Position numbers and translations under genes: made by a program | Assembly (NCBI GenBank): GCA_017881705.1 | Contig: JADGQP010000074.1 | Span: forward strand, 1-10,791 | Length of the DNA: 10,791 nt | From: Christensenellaceae bacterium | GTDB taxonomy: Bacteria > Bacillota > Clostridia > Christensenellales > Aristaeellaceae | Direction of reading: 5' to 3' | In this document: piece after piece, positions 1 to 7,298 of the stretch | Layout of the letters: each line of letters begins with the position of its first letter | Position numbering within the stretch: position 1 is the first letter of the stretch | The notes under the pieces: model-generated | Told to the model about the DNA's origin: nothing | Seen by the model: only the letters and a program-made list of their open reading frames with translations | Databases searched by the model: none

Positions 1-95
1 CGGGCGGCATCATCGCCATGCCCGGCCTGCCCAAAACCCCCGCCGCGCTCACCATCGACGTGGATGAGCAGGGCAACATCGTGGGACTGTTTTAA
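1..95 (+). CDS. fhs: Formate-tetrahydrofolate ligase, C-terminal end only
   Basis: Only the last 30 codons are in the window, read in frame from base 3 to a TAA at 93-95. The peptide contains MPGLPKTPAA followed by IDVDEQGNIVGLF at the very end. This matches the well-conserved C-terminus of formate-tetrahydrofolate ligase, which typically ends MPGLPK-PAA-NIDVD-G-I-GLF. The enzyme makes 10-formyl-tetrahydrofolate from formate, ATP and tetrahydrofolate in the cytoplasm, feeding purine and formyl-Met synthesis, and in acetogens the methyl branch of the Wood-Ljungdahl pathway. The start and catalytic parts lie upstream, so nothing can be said about their integrity. The gene runs in the same direction as the next one, 45 bases away. 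The call rests on a short but distinctive tail. Confidence 0.82.
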   Translation, partial: GGIIAMPGLPKTPAALTIDVDEQGNIVGLF

Positions 96-107
96 ACCGT
101 AAGAAAC

Positions 108-123
108 CGCCGCCTTTGCGGCG
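108..123 (+). terminator. Short GC hairpin between fhs and the Lrp-type gene
   Basis: CGCCGC (108-113) pairs with GCGGCG (118-123) around a CTTT loop, 13 bases after the fhs stop. The following bases are TAAAAAGGAG rather than a T-run, so this is not a standard intrinsic terminator for the + strand. It may be a weak or partial terminator, or an RNA processing or stability element between fhs and the regulator. It ends just before the ribosome binding site of the next gene. Confidence 0.35.
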
Positions 124-140
124 TAAAAAGGAGCGTAATT

Positions 141-632
141 ATGCAAAACCTGCAGATCGAACTTTTACAGCTGTTGCAGCAGGATTGCCGCCTGCCGCTT
201 GAGAAAATCGCCGTGATGCTGGGGCAGAAACCCGAAGCCGTAGGCGCGATGATCGACGATCTGGAGAAGCGCGGCATCATCCTGCGCTATTCGCCCGTGA
301 TCAACTGGGACAAGACTGACAAAGACCGCGTGGAGGCCATGATCGAGGTTCGCGTGACCCCTCAGCGGGACGAGGGATTCGACGCGATCGCCAAACGGAT
401 ATACCGCTTCGACGAGGTTAAGACCGTATACCTCATGAGCGGCGCGTACGATCTGCTTTTGCTGGTGGAAGCCCACTCGCTCAAGGAGCTGGGCTATTTT
501 GTGAGCACCAAACTGAGCGTGCTGGAGAGCGTAACCGGCACGGCCACCCACTTTGTGCTGAAACGCTACAAGAGCGACGGCGTGATCTTCGAGGGGGACA
601 TTCAGGACAAGCGAATGGCGGTGAATCCCTGA
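141..632 (+). CDS. Lrp/AsnC-family transcriptional regulator (AlaR-like)
   Basis: This is a 163-residue DNA-binding regulator of the usual length for the Lrp/AsnC family. An N-terminal winged helix-turn-helix spans about residues 5-55, including a LEKIAVMLGQKPEAVGAMI-type helix pair and the LEKRGII turn. A C-terminal RAM/ligand-binding domain spans about 65-145, with VKTVYLMSGAYDLLLLVE at its core. The start is the ATG at 141, 7 bases after an AAGGAG site. The stop codon shares one base with the start of the aminotransferase (TGATG), so the two are almost certainly co-transcribed and translationally coupled. In Bacillus subtilis the same pairing, AlaR (YugG) with AlaT (YugH), controls alanine synthesis. 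By analogy this protein probably senses an amino acid, perhaps alanine, and regulates its own operon. The ligand is inferred, not seen. Confidence 0.88.
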   Translation: MQNLQIELLQLLQQDCRLPLEKIAVMLGQKPEAVGAMIDDLEKRGIILRYSPVINWDKTDKDRVEAMIEVRVTPQRDEGFDAIAKRIYRFDEVKTVYLMSGAYDLLLLVEAHSLKELGYFVSTKLSVLESVTGTATHFVLKRYKSDGVIFEGDIQDKRMAVNP

Positions 633-1810
633 TGGATTACAGCCGCTACTGGAACCCCGCGATTGCCGCCGTGCCTAAAAGCGGCATCCGGAAGTTCTTC
701 GACATTGTGCAGACCATGCCGGGCGCGATATCGTTGGGCGTGGGCGAGCCGGATTTCGTAACCCCCTACCATATCCGAAACGCGGCTATTAACAGCATCC
801 TGGACGGCGAAACGCAGTATACAAGCAACTGGGGGCGTATTTCGCTGCGCAGGGAGATCGCGCGGTACCTGCAAAAACGATATCACCTCAGTTATAACCC
901 TGAAAATGAGGTGCTTGTGACCATCGGGGCCAGCGAGGGCATCGATTTGGCCATGCGCGCGCTGCTGACCCCCGGGGACGAGGTGCTGGTGCCGGAGCCC
1001 AGCTATGTAAGTTACTGCCCGTCGGTGGTGTTCGCAGGCGGTATACCCGTGCCCATTCCCACCAGCGCCGAGCGCAACTTCGCGCTGACAGCCGAGGAGC
1101 TGGAAAGCGCGATTACCCCGCGCACCAAGGCGCTGATTCTGCCCTATCCCAACAACCCCACCGGCGCGGTGCTGGACCGGGAAGCCGTACAAAAACTACG
1201 CGACGTGATTGTGCGCCACGACCTGATCGTGATATCCGACGAGATTTACAGCGAGCTTTCCTACGGCCCCGAAGGGCACGTAAGCATCGCCGGTCTGCCG
1301 GATATGCGGGAGCGCACCATCTACCTTAATGGTTTCAGTAAGGCTTTCGCCATGACCGGCTGGCGTGTGGGCTACGCATGCGCGCCCGCGGAATTAATGG
1401 ACGTGATGGTGAAAATCCACCAGTACACCATCATGTGCGCTTCCACCCAGGGGCAGGTGGCCGCCGAGGAGGCGCTTCGCCAGGGCCGCGAGGACGATTA
1501 TTCCGACGTGCAAACCATGCGCCAGAGCTACGACCACCGCCGGAGGCTGATGTACGGTGCGTTCTGCGATATGGGGCTTTCCTGCTTCGAGCCGCTGGGC
1601 GCGTTTTATGTGTTCCCAAACATTCAAAAAACCGGCATGGGCAGCGAGGAGTTCTGCGAGCGGCTGCTGCACGAAAAGGAAGTGGCCTGCGTGCCGGGCA
1701 CTGCGTTCGGCGAGTGCGGGGAAGGACATATCCGTTGCTGTTATGCCACGGCTGTGGACAAACTGGATATCGCGCTGTCGCGTATTGCCGATTTTGTCAA
1801 CAGCTTGTAA
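632..1810 (+). CDS. PLP-dependent class I/II aminotransferase (AlaT-like)
   Basis: This 392-residue cytoplasmic enzyme is full length for fold-type I aminotransferases. Visible landmarks are the N-terminal substrate-side segment LGVGEPDF (about 35-42), PYPNNPTG (171-178) with the cofactor-contacting Asn, SDEIYSEL (202-209) with the Asp that pairs with the pyridine nitrogen, and the PLP lysine K237 in NGFSKAFAMTGWRVGY. R368 in GHIRCC is the likely carboxylate-binding Arg. It transfers an amino group between an amino acid and a 2-oxoacid. Similar proteins are annotated as alanine, aspartate or aromatic aminotransferases, and substrate cannot be read from sequence. The ATG overlaps the stop of the Lrp-type gene. 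That linkage favours an alanine-forming AlaT role, but an aromatic or general transaminase is a fair alternative. Confidence 0.9.
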   Translation: MDYSRYWNPAIAAVPKSGIRKFFDIVQTMPGAISLGVGEPDFVTPYHIRNAAINSILDGETQYTSNWGRISLRREIARYLQKRYHLSYNPENEVLVTIGASEGIDLAMRALLTPGDEVLVPEPSYVSYCPSVVFAGGIPVPIPTSAERNFALTAEELESAITPRTKALILPYPNNPTGAVLDREAVQKLRDVIVRHDLIVISDEIYSELSYGPEGHVSIAGLPDMRERTIYLNGFSKAFAMTGWRVGYACAPAELMDVMVKIHQYTIMCASTQGQVAAEEALRQGREDDYSDVQTMRQSYDHRRRLMYGAFCDMGLSCFEPLGAFYVFPNIQKTGMGSEEFCERLLHEKEVACVPGTAFGECGEGHIRCCYATAVDKLDIALSRIADFVNSL

Positions 1811-1820
1811 ACGCCGGGTC

Positions 1821-1845
1821 GGCGGGGGCGATGGTCGCCCCCGCC
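1821..1845 (+). terminator. Strong GC stem-loop after the aminotransferase gene
   Basis: GGCGGGGGCGA (1821-1831) pairs perfectly with TCGCCCCCGCC (1835-1845) around a TGG loop. This gives an 11-base-pair, almost all G:C stem starting 10 bases after the stop codon. No T-run follows, so it may act as a Rho-assisted or inefficient terminator, or protect the 3' end of the upstream message. A second small inverted repeat, GGTTC-CC-GAACC (1866-1877), lies just before the next ribosome binding site. Confidence 0.5.
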
Positions 1846-1892
1846 GGCGGGCGCGTCGCCTTCGTGGTTCCCGAACCGTTAGGAGGTAACCC

Positions 1893-3116
1893 ATGCTTCG
1901 TAAGACCCTCGCCTGGATTCTTCTTTTCTGCCTATTGCTTCCCGCGGCCGCGCTGGCGACCCAGGACGATCAGGATGTGTCCATCTCCATACTCGACGTG
2001 GACGGTCAGCCTGTGACAACAGGGGAAACGGCCACCCTTGCGCCGGATGCTACCCCTGCGGCGGATGCCACTCCCGCGCCGGACGCAACCGTTTCCGATA
2101 CGCAAAGCCAACCCGCCGTGGACCGCTCTGCGCCTGTGTACGAGGCCGATGGCTCCATCGAGCTCAAACTCACCTTCGGGGGAGATTTCACCATCGGGGA
2201 AAACCTGCAATCTTCGGCGCAGTCCCTGTTTGACAAGGAAGTGGCCAAGCACAACGGCGATTTGAACTTCCTGTTTCAGAACTTCAAGGACATTCTGGAG
2301 GACGACGACTGGACGGTGCTCAATTTTGAAGGCACGCTGACCACCGCCGGCCCCAACCCCGATAAATCGGGCAACGATTTTTTATTCCGCGCCGATCCCG
2401 CCTGCGCTAAGGTACTGCCCGCCAACGGCGTGGAATGCGTGTCGCTGGAAAACAACCACGTGCTGGACATGGGCGCGGAGGGGCTGGCGGAAACCAAACA
2501 GAGCCTGATTAACGCCGGTGTGAGTTACTACTGTGAAGCCGAGCCGCTGGTGTTCACCTTAAAGGGCGTTAAGATGGGCATGCTGGCCTACCAGACTTTC
2601 GACCAGTACGAGCGGCTGTTTACCAAAGTGCCGCAGGACATCCAGGCGCTTAAGGCGCAGGGCTGCGAAGTGGTGGTAGTGAGCTTTCATTGGGGCGCGG
2701 AGAAGGATTATTACCCCAACGATAACCAGCAAAAAATGGCCAAGATCGCCGTGGACGCGGGCGCGGACCTGATTATCGGGCACCATAGCCACCGCATGAA
2801 CCCCATTGAGCTGTACAAGGGCAAGTATATCTGCTATTCGCTGGGCAATTTCTGCTTCGCGGGCAATTCCAAGCCGGACGACATGAGCACCTTCGTATTC
2901 CAGGTCAAGCTCAAAGTGAAGGACGGCACCTGCGTGAGCGACGCGTTCCGCATCATCCCCGCGCGAATCTCCAGCAACGCCAAAACCAACGACCTGATCC
3001 CCACACCCTATACCAAACAGGAGAATATCGACAGTGTTCTGAGCGTGCTGAAAAAGAACGGGAGCAACATCGATAATCCTGTGGAAGAATACCCGCTGAC
3101 CTGGCCGGAAGAGTGA
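1893..3116 (+). CDS. Exported CapA-family (PGA_cap) metallophosphatase-like protein
   Basis: This is a 407-residue secreted protein. The N-terminus is a signal peptide: basic residues at 3-4, a hydrophobic core to about 19, and an ALA cleavage box ending at 22. A low-complexity Ala/Pro/Asp/Thr linker with repeated DAT units (about 47-70) precedes the catalytic-type domain from about 90. CapA-family landmarks follow in order: GGDFTIG (96-102), NFEGTLT (144-150), NNHVLDMG (187-194), SFHWGAEKDYY (264-274), GHHSHRMNP (296-304) and SLGNFCF (316-322). In this calcineurin-like family the His, Asn and Asp residues bind metal. CapA is linked to poly-gamma-glutamate capsule synthesis, but many family members have no known substrate. 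No capB/capC genes are nearby, so a capsule role is not supported here. The ATG at 1893 follows an AGGAGGT site by 5 bases. There is no lipobox or sortase signal. Confidence 0.87.
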   Translation: MLRKTLAWILLFCLLLPAAALATQDDQDVSISILDVDGQPVTTGETATLAPDATPAADATPAPDATVSDTQSQPAVDRSAPVYEADGSIELKLTFGGDFTIGENLQSSAQSLFDKEVAKHNGDLNFLFQNFKDILEDDDWTVLNFEGTLTTAGPNPDKSGNDFLFRADPACAKVLPANGVECVSLENNHVLDMGAEGLAETKQSLINAGVSYYCEAEPLVFTLKGVKMGMLAYQTFDQYERLFTKVPQDIQALKAQGCEVVVVSFHWGAEKDYYPNDNQQKMAKIAVDAGADLIIGHHSHRMNPIELYKGKYICYSLGNFCFAGNSKPDDMSTFVFQVKLKVKDGTCVSDAFRIIPARISSNAKTNDLIPTPYTKQENIDSVLSVLKKNGSNIDNPVEEYPLTWPEE

Positions 3117-3162
3117 TCCGCAGGCTTCCCTTGAGCGGCCGATAAAGAACGGAGGGTTGGAT

Positions 3163-3558
3163 ATGGCTTATTGCGCCTATTGCAAAACGCACATCTTCAA
3201 CAAGAACCAAAAATGCCCCAACTGCGGAGGCACCGCTTTCCTGACCGACGACGAGGCTGCGCCCGTCCCGCCGCAGCCAGCCCCGCAGCCCGCGCCGCAG
3301 GTGGTGTACGTGGAGCAGCCGGTGGTAAGAACCATGTATGTGGATCGCCGCGTATCGGAAAAAAGCTGGCTGGCAGCGCTGCTGCTGTGCCTGTTTGTCG
3401 GCGGGCTTGGGATACACCGCTTTTATGTGGGCAAGGTGGGAACGGGTATTTTGTTTCTGTTTACGGGCGGCTGGTGCGGGCTGGGCTGGCTGATTGATCT
3501 GATTATGATTGCCACGGGCGCTTTCCGTGACAGCTACGGCTTGCCGTTGGCGAAATAG
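3163..3558 (+). CDS. Zinc-ribbon plus TM2-domain membrane protein
   Basis: This is a 131-residue protein in three parts. Residues 1-23 form a zinc ribbon with two Cys pairs, C4-x2-C7 and C18-x2-C21. Residues 31-60 are a Pro/Gln/Ala-rich then Val-rich linker. Residues 67-123 are a TM2 domain with two membrane helices, containing the signature GGLGIHRFYVGK (80-91) and the GWLIDLI segment (108-114). The ATG at 3163 is preferred over an in-frame TTG at 3157, because a GGAGGG site sits six bases before the ATG whereas the TTG abuts it. TM2 proteins are widespread in bacteria and their function is largely unknown. A soluble zinc ribbon joined to TM2 is a frequent layout in Bacillota. It lies 46 bases after the CapA-like gene, and its stop codon overlaps the next gene's ribosome binding site. 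Confidence 0.85.
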   Translation: MAYCAYCKTHIFNKNQKCPNCGGTAFLTDDEAAPVPPQPAPQPAPQVVYVEQPVVRTMYVDRRVSEKSWLAALLLCLFVGGLGIHRFYVGKVGTGILFLFTGGWCGLGWLIDLIMIATGAFRDSYGLPLAK

Positions 3559-3571
3559 GAGGGGAATAAAC

Positions 3572-4144
3572 TTGCCCTATCTGTACGGAAAACAGATTAT
3601 GCTGCGCGATTACCGGCAGGAGGATCTGCCCGCCATCCGCGCGTGGGTGAACGATCGGAAGGCCATCCGTTATCTATCCTCTCGTTTCTGGATGCCGCAG
3701 AGCCTTACCGACACGAGCGATTTTTTAAGCCACGCGATGAGCGCGGGCACCAACGGCGCCTATTTTATCATCGCGGAGTTGGACAGCGAAGCTTACATCG
3801 GGCAGATCGACCTGTTCAGCATCAACTGGCGGCTGCGCAGCGCCGAAATGGGCATGGTAATCGGCAGCGAGAAAGACCGGGGGCATGGCGTGGGCGCGGA
3901 AGCGATTTCGCTGATATTGGAATACGCGTTTACCATCCTGGGCCTTAACCGTGTGGAGCTGGAAGTGGCCGCGGAAAACGCGCGCGCCCGGCGCTGCTAC
4001 CAAAAGGCCGGCTTCCAGCCGGAAGGCGTGAAGCGCAAAGCCTTTATGGTGGACGGGCAATACGCCGATTTGGTGATGATGAGCGTGCTGGCCGACGAAT
4101 GGCGTGAAAAACAAAACAGCCGCAGTACAATCGATCAGCCTTGA
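3572..4144 (+). CDS. GNAT-family N-acetyltransferase (RimJ/RimL type)
   Basis: This is a 190-residue cytoplasmic acetyltransferase. The start is taken as the TTG at 3572: an AGGAGGGG site (3557-3564) lies seven bases upstream, and the family's usual opening (GKQIMLRDYRQEDLPAIRAW) begins a few residues later. Reading further upstream in frame would run into the TM2 gene. The acetyl-CoA-binding loop RGHGVGAEA is at about 103-111, after the strand AEMGMVIG. The C-terminal RCYQKAGFQPEGV stretch (141-153) is typical of the RimJ/RimL-like Acetyltransf_3 group, which acetylates ribosomal protein N-termini, amino-sugars, antibiotics or other amines. The acceptor cannot be predicted. The ribosome binding site starts inside the TM2 stop codon, implying co-translation with that gene. 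Confidence 0.87.
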   Translation: MPYLYGKQIMLRDYRQEDLPAIRAWVNDRKAIRYLSSRFWMPQSLTDTSDFLSHAMSAGTNGAYFIIAELDSEAYIGQIDLFSINWRLRSAEMGMVIGSEKDRGHGVGAEAISLILEYAFTILGLNRVELEVAAENARARRCYQKAGFQPEGVKRKAFMVDGQYADLVMMSVLADEWREKQNSRSTIDQP

Positions 4145-4159
4145 GCCGACCGGTGGGGA

Positions 4160-4188
4160 TTGCTTTCCACGCTTTCATCAGATACAAT
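4160..4188 (+). promoter_or_regulatory. Candidate housekeeping promoter for the aspartate kinase gene
   Basis: A TTGCTT hexamer (4160-4165) and a TACAAT hexamer (4183-4188) are separated by 17 bases, the optimal spacing for vegetative sigma factors. The -10 matches the consensus at five of six bases and the -35 at three of six. It would give a leader of roughly 80-85 bases before the ATG at 4279. This AT-rich island stands out in GC-rich surroundings. A small hairpin, CCGAA-GGG-TTCGG (4237-4249), lies in the leader. Confidence 0.5.
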
Positions 4189-4278
4189 ATATTCTCGCGG
4201 GGTTACAGCGGAACTTGTGCCTTGCGATACGCTGCGCCGAAGGGTTCGGAGCCGGCGCGGTTGGGAGGGAACGAGCGG

Positions 4279-5595
4279 ATGGGGAATATCGTTGCGAAGT
4301 TCGGCGGAAGCTCGCTGTGCGACGCGGGGCAGTTTCGCAAGGTGCGCAATATCCTAGCGATGGACGCGAGGCGCATTTTTATTGTGCCCAGCGCGCCCGG
4401 ACGGCGCTTTGACAAGGACGACAAGGTGACCGACCTGCTCTACGCCATGCACCGTCAGCATAGGGACGGGGGCGATTGGCAGGCGACCTTTCAGCGTGTA
4501 GCGGAGCGGTATTTAAGCATCGCACGGGAACTCGCCCTGAAAACCGACCTGGAAGAGCAGCTTAACCGCATCCGGCTGGATGTGGAAAACGGCGCGGACG
4601 AAGACTACTGCGCCAGCCGTGGTGAGTATTTAAACGGTCTGCTGCTCAGCGATTACCTGGGCTTTACGCTGATTGACCCCAAGGACTATATTTTCTTTAC
4701 CGCCCAGGGCACGTTTGACAGCGAGCGCACCAACACCGCCCTCAGCCGCAGGCTGGAAGGCGCGCCCAACGCCGTTGTGCCCGGTTTTTACGGATCCCTG
4801 CCCGATGGGCGCATCCACACCTTCACCCGCGGCGGCAGCGACGTTACCGGCGCCATTGTGGCGCGCGCCGCCGGTGCGGAACTGTACGAAAACTGGACGG
4901 ACGTTTCAGGCTTTTTAATGGCGGATCCCCGCATCGTCAAAGATGCGCTGCCCATCCAGAACATTACCTACCGTGAGTTAAGGGAGCTTAGCTACATGGG
5001 CGCGACCGTGCTGCACGAGGACAGCGTTTTCCCCGTACACCGCGCGGGTATCCCCACCAACATCCGCAATACCAACCACCCCGAGCACTGCGGCACGCTG
5101 ATTACCCACCAGGCAGAAAGCCGCGACGGCAACCACGTAATCTCGGGAATCGCGGGCCGTGTGGGTTTTTCCATCATCTCCATTGAAAAAGCGATGATGA
5201 ATTCCGAAAAAGGGTTCGGCAAGCGCGTGCTGCAGGCCGTGGAGGAAGCTGGACTATCCTTCGAGCACCTGCCCACGGGCATCGATACGCTGTGCGTTGT
5301 GCTGGAAACCTCGCAGCTCGCCCCCGTGAGGGAACATGTGATTTCCCGCATTATGGAGCTGACTGCGCCGGACACGCTGACTATCCACGACGATCTGGGG
5401 TTGATTGCCACGGTCGGGCGCGGCATGGTGCACAACCCCGGCACGGCGGCGCGCCTGTTTACGGCGCTGAGCCGTGAGCACGTCAACGTCCGTATGATCG
5501 ATCAGGGCTCCAGCGAGCTTAGCATTCTGGTTGGCGTGGACGCCTCCGATTTTGAGGCCTCCATTCGCGCCATTTATCACGAGTTCGTGCAATAA
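4279..5595 (+). CDS. Aspartate kinase (aspartokinase)
   Basis: This 438-residue cytoplasmic enzyme phosphorylates L-aspartate to aspartyl-4-phosphate, the entry step to lysine/diaminopimelate, threonine and methionine. The amino-acid kinase domain (about 1-280) opens with KFGGSS (7-12) and carries TRGGSDVTG (183-191) and ELYENWTDVSGFLMADPR (201-218), the classic substrate and nucleotide motifs. Two ACT domains follow (about 295-360 and 375-436), the usual site of allosteric control by pathway end products. The frame is open upstream to 4141, but the ATG at 4279 is chosen because a GGGAGGG site precedes it and the conserved N-terminus starts there. The kinase could be lysC-, thrA- or dapG-like. 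Which amino acid inhibits it cannot be judged by eye. The leader is too short for a lysine riboswitch. No pathway neighbours are present. Confidence 0.93.
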   Translation: MGNIVAKFGGSSLCDAGQFRKVRNILAMDARRIFIVPSAPGRRFDKDDKVTDLLYAMHRQHRDGGDWQATFQRVAERYLSIARELALKTDLEEQLNRIRLDVENGADEDYCASRGEYLNGLLLSDYLGFTLIDPKDYIFFTAQGTFDSERTNTALSRRLEGAPNAVVPGFYGSLPDGRIHTFTRGGSDVTGAIVARAAGAELYENWTDVSGFLMADPRIVKDALPIQNITYRELRELSYMGATVLHEDSVFPVHRAGIPTNIRNTNHPEHCGTLITHQAESRDGNHVISGIAGRVGFSIISIEKAMMNSEKGFGKRVLQAVEEAGLSFEHLPTGIDTLCVVLETSQLAPVREHVISRIMELTAPDTLTIHDDLGLIATVGRGMVHNPGTAARLFTALSREHVNVRMIDQGSSELSILVGVDASDFEASIRAIYHEFVQ

Positions 5596-5609
5596 TCCGC
5601 GCGTTGGCC

Positions 5610-5644
5610 GGGCGCCGCCCGCAGGGTGCGCCCGTTACTTTTCC
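5610..5644 (+). terminator. Terminator-like hairpin after the aspartate kinase gene
   Basis: GGGCGC (5610-5615) pairs with GCGCCC (5628-5633). Inside it, after a small internal loop, CCC (5618-5620) pairs with GGG (5624-5626) around GCA. The stem is followed by GTTACTTTTCC, a short imperfect T-rich tract. It sits 15 bases after the stop codon and upstream of the next ribosome binding site, so it probably ends or attenuates the aspartate kinase message. Confidence 0.5.
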
Positions 5645-5663
5645 ACCTGCGAAAAGGAGCGCC

Positions 5664-7298
5664 GTGAAACGCATGAAACAAACCCTACGCAGCCTCCTCG
5701 CGCCTGCCCCGCTCTGGCGGAGCAGGCCGCAGCGTGTGGTTTTCCGTGTCTGCGCGGTTTGCCTGGCGCTGTATCTGGCGTATGCAGCGTACCTGGGCTC
5801 CAGCGCACTGTTTGTTTCCGCGACGGACACGGCGGCGGCGCTGTTTTGGTATATCCTGCTTGCGGCGGGGCTGTGCTTTGCGCTTACATGGTTTTCCAAC
5901 CGCGTGCCCGCGCGGCGCTGCGCTCCGGATACGCGCGCGCGCCTGAACCCGCGGGTATTTTTGCTTACCGCGGGTATATCGGCCGCGATTCTCGGCGTGT
6001 TTTTGGCCGCGGCCAACCCGGGTGGAGTAACGGTGGATTCGGCCGTACAATGGACACAGGCCTGTACGGGTGTGTATTCCAACTGGCATCCGGTGTTTCA
6101 TACGCTGCTGCTAAGGATGTGCGCGCTGGTGATACCCAGCTATACGTTTGCGCTGGCCGTGCAATGCGCGGTTTACAGCCTCGCGCTGGGGTATCTGGCA
6201 GCCACGATGTGTGCCTGGGGTATCAAGCCCGCGTTCGTAGTGCCGGTCGCGGCGGTGCTGACGGCCTCTCCTATCGTGGGCAATACCATGATGTATCTGT
6301 GGAAGGACAACGCCATGACCATCGGCGTGCTGATACTTGGCGCGCAGGCCGTGAACCTGTATTACAGCCGCGGCCGGTGGCTTGGAAAAACGAAAAACGC
6401 GTTGGCCTTCGGGCTGACGCTTGCGTTTACGACGCTGGTAAGGCACAACGCGCTTTTATTTTCACTGCCGCTTTTAATCACTGTGGCGCTTACCTGCCGC
6501 GGACAGCTTAGGGGCGCGCTTTCCGCCGCCGCGGCGCTGACGGTCGCGCTGGCACTAGTGCTGGGCCCGCTGTATGCGGCGCTGAAGGTAACCTACCCCC
6601 AGAATGCTTTGGAAGAATCCATCGGCATTCCCATGACGGTCGTATGCGATGTGCGCAAGCTCAACCCCGACGCGCTTTCTCCCGAAACCCGCGCCTTTAC
6701 CAATGCCATGGCGGACGAGGAAGGCTGGCAGGAGTATCAGCTGCATAACTACAACTCTATCAAATTCGGCGCTACGCGCGGGCTGATCGCCCACGCGACG
6801 CTTTCGCAGGTGTTAAACATGGCGCTCAACACAGCCAAAGCCGACCCTGCGGACGCTTTCGCCTCTGTAAACGGCGTGACCAATCTGGTATGGGGGCTGG
6901 GCGACGAGGGCTCGGCCAACGTGACGGTGCGAAATTCAGGCGACCTGCCCGACGTGCCTGCCCACAACGGGCGCATCAACCACGTTGGCGCAGCGCTTAA
7001 AGCCCTGATTACCGCGCCTTTGCAAACCAGTCCGGCAGCCTGGTACCTTGGCAATATCGGGGTATCGTTCGCGGCAATGCTGGTGCTTTCGCTTCGCGCC
7101 CTGCGGCGAAACGGCACGCGGGCGCTGCTATTCTGCGTGCCAACGCTCCTGTACAACCTGGGCACCATGTGTGTGCTTTGCGGCGCGGACGCACGGTTTT
7201 TCTCCTTCAGCCCCCTGCTTTGCACGCTTACCCTGTTTGCGTTGCTTTTAGACACAGCGCCCGAGCCCCTGCCAAAACCTGCGGAGGCGCGCGCATGA
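5664..7298 (+). CDS. Polytopic membrane protein, GT-C glycosyltransferase-like (DUF6020-like)
   Basis: This is a 544-residue integral membrane protein with about ten or more hydrophobic helices. Between helices it has NPGGVTVDSAVQW (118-130) and SNWHPVFHTLL (139-149), then YLWKDNAMTIG (211-221), LVRHNALL (258-265) and, near the C-terminus, DARFFSFSP (509-517). This order of a D-containing outer loop, WHP, WKD and R-N motifs resembles uncharacterised Bacillota membrane proteins of the GT-C type, which use lipid-linked sugars. That assignment is from remembered motif pattern and is not proven. The large soluble part (about 310-440) would lie outside the membrane. The GTG at 5664 is preferred: an AAAAGGAG site ends four bases before it. 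The in-frame ATG at 5673 is an alternative, 13 bases away. The last four bases overlap the next gene (ATGA). Confidence 0.68.
   Translation: MKRMKQTLRSLLAPAPLWRSRPQRVVFRVCAVCLALYLAYAAYLGSSALFVSATDTAAALFWYILLAAGLCFALTWFSNRVPARRCAPDTRARLNPRVFLLTAGISAAILGVFLAAANPGGVTVDSAVQWTQACTGVYSNWHPVFHTLLLRMCALVIPSYTFALAVQCAVYSLALGYLAATMCAWGIKPAFVVPVAAVLTASPIVGNTMMYLWKDNAMTIGVLILGAQAVNLYYSRGRWLGKTKNALAFGLTLAFTTLVRHNALLFSLPLLITVALTCRGQLRGALSAAAALTVALALVLGPLYAALKVTYPQNALEESIGIPMTVVCDVRKLNPDALSPETRAFTNAMADEEGWQEYQLHNYNSIKFGATRGLIAHATLSQVLNMALNTAKADPADAFASVNGVTNLVWGLGDEGSANVTVRNSGDLPDVPAHNGRINHVGAALKALITAPLQTSPAAWYLGNIGVSFAAMLVLSLRALRRNGTRALLFCVPTLLYNLGTMCVLCGADARFFSFSPLLCTLTLFALLLDTAPEPLPKPAEARA

Noticed and set aside
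602..1192. A 196-codon minus-strand open frame inside the aminotransferase gene
   Set aside because: It is an antisense shadow of a gene with intact catalytic motifs. It shows no family features.
4141..4278. A 46-codon N-terminal extension of aspartate kinase
   Set aside because: The conserved KFGGSS start begins after the ATG at 4279, which has its own ribosome binding site. The extension would cover a probable promoter and resembles no known domain.
5531..6511. A 326-codon + strand open frame overlapping aspartate kinase and the GT-C-like protein
   Set aside because: It is an out-of-frame reading of the membrane protein gene, with Arg/Gly/Ala-rich composition and no domain.
7169..7294. 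An upstream extension of the TauE/SafE frame
   Set aside because: It lies within the preceding gene, is Arg-rich and not membrane-like. The ATG at 7295 has a ribosome binding site and the family's normal N-terminus.
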